Assembly (NCBI GenBank): GCA_937974135.1 | Contig: CALJIH010000268.1 | Coordinates: 1 to 25,041, forward strand | Direction: 5' to 3' | DNA length: 25,041 nucleotides | From: an uncultured Cocleimonas sp. | GTDB taxonomy: Bacteria > Pseudomonadota > Gammaproteobacteria > Thiotrichales > Thiotrichaceae | In this document: piece by piece, positions 22,520 through 25,041 of the stretch | Numbering within the stretch: position 1 is the first letter of the stretch | How the letters are laid out: each line of letters begins with the position of its first letter | The notes under the pieces: model-generated | The model's input: the letters and a program-made list of their open reading frames with translations, nothing else | What the model was told of the DNA's origin: nothing | Database searches by the model: none | Program-made: the position numbers and the translations under genes

Positions 22520-22631
22520 GAAAAGCTCCTAAATAGTTTCTGCAGATGAGATTTAATATCCCATAAATATTTATTTGTAAGTATGCCAACAGAGTACGTT
22601 CAATCTGTTTTATTTTGTATGCCCAATATTT

Positions 22632-23414
22632 CTAATCCCATGGTAAATCACGGTAACTTGACCTACTCTTAACAGAAATATGTGGAAATTTAATGACTTT
22701 GAAATAGGGCGAATAATCAAAGTCTGTGGGCGTAAATAATCTAAAATTTCTTTTCCGTAATTTAACACGTTCTTTGTTTTCGTTTTCAACAATCGGCAAA
22801 ATCGGAAAACTCACGCTTTGAAAACATCGTGCAATCATACTTGAGCAAACAATTGCCGTCGGTTTTCCAGCATTATGTTGGAATAATGATGAGCGCCATT
22901 CGCGCGGCAAAATCGCGTACGGAAACAAAAATCTGGCTAAATCAAGAATCTGTCGAACATCATAACTAATTCCTAAATGTTCTGATGCAAAACACACTAC
23001 CTTATTTCGGTCTGATGCCTTGATTCCATCAGGTCGACAAATACGTAAATTATCTTCAGTATATAAAGACAAGGGATTTACCACGGTGCCGTATCCTAGC
23101 AATGATTCAATCACTAAAGGTTCTTTTGGATCACCTTTATAATGTTGTTTAACCAGTTCTTTTGTTCTTTGGTTTTTTATCTGATCTAAACGTCCTATAT
23201 AAATTGCAGCATGTGTCCATGGAGACAAGGTAATGATTTTTATCACTTCACTCACCCGTGAACGTCCTTCGAAAAGTACAACATCTGCAATTTGAAGATC
23301 TTTTTGCATGTCTTCAAAGTTATTAATAATGGCGACATTACGATTGCTTTTAGATGTGGCATTTAGCCAGTCAGTAATACTATTCCAAAGCCAATTTCTT
23401 AAATTGAGAAACAT
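22632..23414 (-). CDS. YiiX-like permuted papain-fold (NlpC/P60 superfamily) protein
   Basis: From the ATG at 23414 the product has 260 residues. TAGGAAG a few bases upstream supports this start over a TTG at 23507, which has none. The order of motifs is that of the circularly permuted papain-like family: ADVVLFEGRSRVSEVIK at 43-59, H68 in SPWTHAAIYIG, E103 in VIES, the LGISYDVRQ motif, then C190 in AIVCSSMIARCF. H68 and C190 would form the catalytic pair, so an active amidase or thioesterase-like hydrolase is plausible; the substrate is unknown. Similar proteins are sometimes called lipo-like. No signal peptide is clear, although the N-terminus is amphipathic (FLNLRNWLWNSITDWL). It lies upstream of fadE in the same direction, 112 bp apart. 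Confidence 0.75.
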   Translation of the reverse strand: MFLNLRNWLWNSITDWLNATSKSNRNVAIINNFEDMQKDLQIADVVLFEGRSRVSEVIKIITLSPWTHAAIYIGRLDQIKNQRTKELVKQHYKGDPKEPLVIESLLGYGTVVNPLSLYTEDNLRICRPDGIKASDRNKVVCFASEHLGISYDVRQILDLARFLFPYAILPREWRSSLFQHNAGKPTAIVCSSMIARCFQSVSFPILPIVENENKERVKLRKRNFRLFTPTDFDYSPYFKVIKFPHISVKSRSSYRDLPWD

Positions 23415-23592
23415 ATTGGTCTTCCTAAAAGTCGGTTTATTTTGGCCATTAATAATTAAACGCTTAAAACTATTATTTAGACACATTGGCAGAAAGTTTT
23501 CCGTCAATCATGCGTAAAAAAGATTAGAGTTAATAATATTATAGAAATACTATTTTTAGCTGTAAAAAAACGCATTTTATTAAAACTACTGC

Positions 23593-23621
23593 TTGTATAG
23601 TGGTAGCTATTCTCATAAAAT
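23593..23621 (+). promoter_or_regulatory. Candidate rplM-rpsI promoter
   Basis: TTGTAT (23593-23598) and TAAAAT (23616-23621) are 17 bp apart and followed by GTCGCG, a GC-rich discriminator like those before rplC and rpsT. Transcription would start near 23628, leaving a leader of about 160 nt before rplM. CCCA and TGGG near 23641-23662 could form an imperfect stem early in that leader. The rest of 23508-23787 is AT-rich without a recognisable gene. Confidence 0.6.
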
Positions 23622-23787
23622 GTCGCGTTCTTTGAATTCACCCCATTTTTTACGAAATTGGGTAAAGATAATAAAAGGATATCAACTATTGAATAATATC
23701 TTTTATAAACAAAGATATGTTCATCCGTTAAATAAAGCTATCACTTAATGTTAAGTTTTAGCAATCTTACATTTCTGGAGAAATGAA

Positions 23788-24219
23788 ATGGGAATTACAG
23801 CCAGTGCAAAACCTGCTGAAGTTAAACGCGATTGGTTTGTCATCGATGCAGATGGTAAAACTTTAGGTCGTTTATCAACTGAAGTAGCACACCGTTTACG
23901 CGGTAAACATAAGCCTACTTACACGCCTCATGTTGATACCGGTGATTACATTGTTATCGTTAACGCTGAAAAGATTCGCGTAACGGGCAATAAAGCCAAA
24001 GACAAAATGTACTACAGACATACTGGTTATGTTGGTAACTTAAAATCAATGTCTTTTGAAAAGATGATTGATCATGCTCCAGAGCGAGTTATCGAACTAG
24101 CCGTTAAGGGTATGTTACCAAAAGGTCCATTAGGACGTGAAATGTACAGAAAATTAAAAGTTTACGCAGGTCCTGAGCACAACCATCAAGCTCAGCAACC
24201 AATAGCACTAGAGATATAA
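23788..24219 (+). CDS. rplM: 50S ribosomal protein L13
   Basis: The product has 143 residues (E. coli 142). Matches include VKRDWFVIDADGKTLGRL, LRGKHKPTYTPHVDTGDYI and VKGMLPKGPLGREMYRKLKV. L13 is one of the first proteins to join the 50S subunit. CTGGAG at 23775-23780 is seven bases before the ATG at 23788; a closer ATG at 23783 is out of frame. In E. coli, L13 represses its own operon through the leader, and the long leader here leaves room for the same. Confidence 0.98.
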   Translation: MGITASAKPAEVKRDWFVIDADGKTLGRLSTEVAHRLRGKHKPTYTPHVDTGDYIVIVNAEKIRVTGNKAKDKMYYRHTGYVGNLKSMSFEKMIDHAPERVIELAVKGMLPKGPLGREMYRKLKVYAGPEHNHQAQQPIALEI

Positions 24220-24223
24220 TCAC

Positions 24224-24616
24224 ATGGCTACTACACAGTATTACGGCACAGGTCGACGCAAATCATCAACTGCACGTGTTTTTCTAAGTAAAGGCACGGG
24301 TAAGATTCAGATCAACAAGTTATCACTAGAAGAGTACTTCGGACGTGAAACAGCTCACATGATTCTAAAGCAACCACTCGTTGCTACTGAGAACGCTGAA
24401 GAGTTTGACTTAAATGTAACCGTTAAAGGTGGCGGCGATAGCGGTCAAGCAGGTGCGATTCGATTAGGCATAGCACGTGCGTTACTTAAGTATGATGAAA
24501 GTTTACGCGGCACATTAAAGAAAGCAGGCTTCTTAACTCGTGATGCAAGAAAAGTTGAGCGTAAGAAGGTTGGTCTTCGTAAAGCACGTAGAGCGACTCA
24601 GTTCTCCAAACGTTAA
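24224..24616 (+). CDS. rpsI: 30S ribosomal protein S9
   Basis: The product has 130 residues, the E. coli length. YYGTGRRKSSTARVFLSKGT opens the protein, GGGDSGQAGAIRLGIARALL is in the core, and the tail KARRATQFSKR ends in the SKR that contacts the anticodon stem of P-site tRNA. It starts four bases after rplM, the standard pair, and is followed by a strong terminator. Confidence 0.98.
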   Translation: MATTQYYGTGRRKSSTARVFLSKGTGKIQINKLSLEEYFGRETAHMILKQPLVATENAEEFDLNVTVKGGGDSGQAGAIRLGIARALLKYDESLRGTLKKAGFLTRDARKVERKKVGLRKARRATQFSKR

Positions 24617-24643
24617 TCGTTTTAGAAAAAAGCAGTTTGATAA

Positions 24644-24675
24644 AAGCCATTGCAGTTTGCAGTGGCTTTTTTTTT
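24644..24675 (+). terminator. Intrinsic terminator of rplM-rpsI
   Basis: An 11-bp stem pairs 24644-24654 with 24658-24668 (one G-T pair) around a GTT loop, followed by T residues to 24675. It begins 27 bp after the rpsI stop. Confidence 0.93.
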
Positions 24676-24686
24676 GTTTACGAAAC

Positions 24687-24692
24687 TATAAT
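24687..24692 (+). promoter_or_regulatory. Candidate -10 box for the methyltransferase gene
   Basis: TATAAT at 24687-24692 is a perfect -10 hexamer, 28 bp before the ATG at 24721. The -35 position falls in the terminator stem and T tract and has no good match, so activity is uncertain. Confidence 0.4.
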
Positions 24693-24720
24693 CGACTTGT
24701 AATCATTCATTCTCTTTCAA

Positions 24721-25041
24721 ATGGCTTCAATGAGTAATCCAAATAATTCAAAGAAAGTAATTAGCAATCAACAAGGTATTCACGAAAACCTTGAGGCAAT
24801 TGTGCGAAAACACTTTGAAACTGAATATAGAAAACCAATTGCAGAACACACTCAAATCGCATTTGATAAGATCAAAAATAGGGTAGATAGCGCCTTAAAT
24901 AAAGACACCCCCCTACTTTTTGACTCTTTTTGTGGAACAGGTGTAAGTACAGGGATATTGGCAAAACGTCAGCCTGAATCCTTAATTATAGGCATTGATC
25001 GATCCATCGCTAGGCTTTCTAAAACCTATAATCATGATTTA
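24721..25041 (+). CDS. TrmB-like SAM-dependent methyltransferase, N-terminal part (partial)
   Basis: The reading frame is open from the ATG at 24721 to the window end (107 codons). An ATG at 24730 (MSNPNNSKK) is an equal candidate, since neither has a clear ribosome-binding site. SNQQGIHENL and FRKPIAEHTQ-type residues (YRKPIAEHTQIAF) are followed by the SAM-binding loop DSFCGTGVSTGILA and the acidic end of strand two, IGIDRSIARLSK. This resembles the branch of tRNA guanosine-N7 methyltransferases (COG0220/TrmB type) that has a DSxCGTG motif instead of the E. coli motif. The catalytic C-terminal part is outside the window, so the substrate is inferred. Copy C of the 19-nt repeat lies in frame just before the SAM loop. 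Confidence 0.75.
   Translation, partial: MASMSNPNNSKKVISNQQGIHENLEAIVRKHFETEYRKPIAEHTQIAFDKIKNRVDSALNKDTPLLFDSFCGTGVSTGILAKRQPESLIIGIDRSIARLSKTYNHDL
24901..24919 (+). repeat. 19-nt dispersed repeat, copy C, inside a coding region
   Basis: AAAGACACCCCCCTACTTT matches copies A and B at 17 of 19 positions. It is read in frame as Lys-Asp-Thr-Pro-Leu-Leu-Phe in the TrmB-like gene, just before the SAM-binding loop, and does not disrupt the frame. Confidence 0.65.

Noticed and set aside
22520..22631. Fatty-acid regulator (FadR or PsrA) operator upstream of fadE
   Set aside because: I found no convincing palindrome of either type. TTGGCA on the minus strand lacks a well-spaced -10 partner, so neither operator nor promoter is called.
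23415..23507. N-terminal extension of the YiiX-like protein from a TTG at 23507
   Set aside because: No ribosome-binding site precedes the TTG, while the ATG at 23414 has TAGGAAG at good spacing.

Overview
The window is a chromosomal segment from an AT-rich gammaproteobacterium. The ribosomal proteins match their Escherichia coli counterparts closely in sequence and length. The gene order is the full str/S10/spc/alpha superoperon with no gene missing, FadE is of the long membrane-anchored enterobacterial type, S14 is the zinc-free form, and rpsT starts at TTG as in E. coli. I cannot name the genus from the sequence.

Layout. 1-130: 3' end of tuf (EF-Tu). 152-13846, all on +: rpsJ, then rplC-rplD-rplW-rplB-rpsS-rplV-rpsC-rplP-rpmC-rpsQ (S10), rplN-rplX-rplE-rpsN-rpsH-rplF-rplR-rpsE-rpmD-rplO-secY-rpmJ (spc), rpsM-rpsK-rpsD-rpoA-rplQ (alpha), closed by a strong terminator. 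rpsJ stays attached to tuf. A 232-bp gap then separates it from rplC and holds an extended -10 promoter, a terminator-like 12-bp hairpin and a possible pseudoknot, so the regulatory leader of the S10 operon appears to sit in front of rplC rather than rpsJ. 14018-15010: a solitary bioB. 15118-15378: rpsT with its own promoter and terminator. 15648-16712: a membrane-anchored M28-fold protein that has lost the bridging Asp and the Glu-Glu pair needed for catalysis. 16844-22519, on -: fadE, a FadI-like thiolase and a FadJ/FadB-like bifunctional enzyme, tightly packed as one beta-oxidation operon. 22632-23414, on -: a YiiX-like permuted papain-fold protein. 23788-24616, on +: rplM-rpsI with a long leader and strong terminator. 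24721 to the window end: the start of a TrmB-like methyltransferase.

How the genes work together. Most of the window builds the ribosome, with secY supplying the translocon and rpoA the RNA polymerase alpha subunit. The fad operon would degrade acyl-CoA: FadE makes the enoyl-CoA, the bifunctional protein hydrates and oxidises it, and the thiolase cleaves it.

The most unexpected signal is a 19-nt sequence, AAAGACACCCCCNNACTTT, present three times in the window with 17 positions invariant. Two copies flank the degenerate M28 gene as inverted repeats. The third lies in frame inside the TrmB-like gene. It looks like a dispersed genomic repeat, possibly mobile, whose nature I cannot settle from this window.
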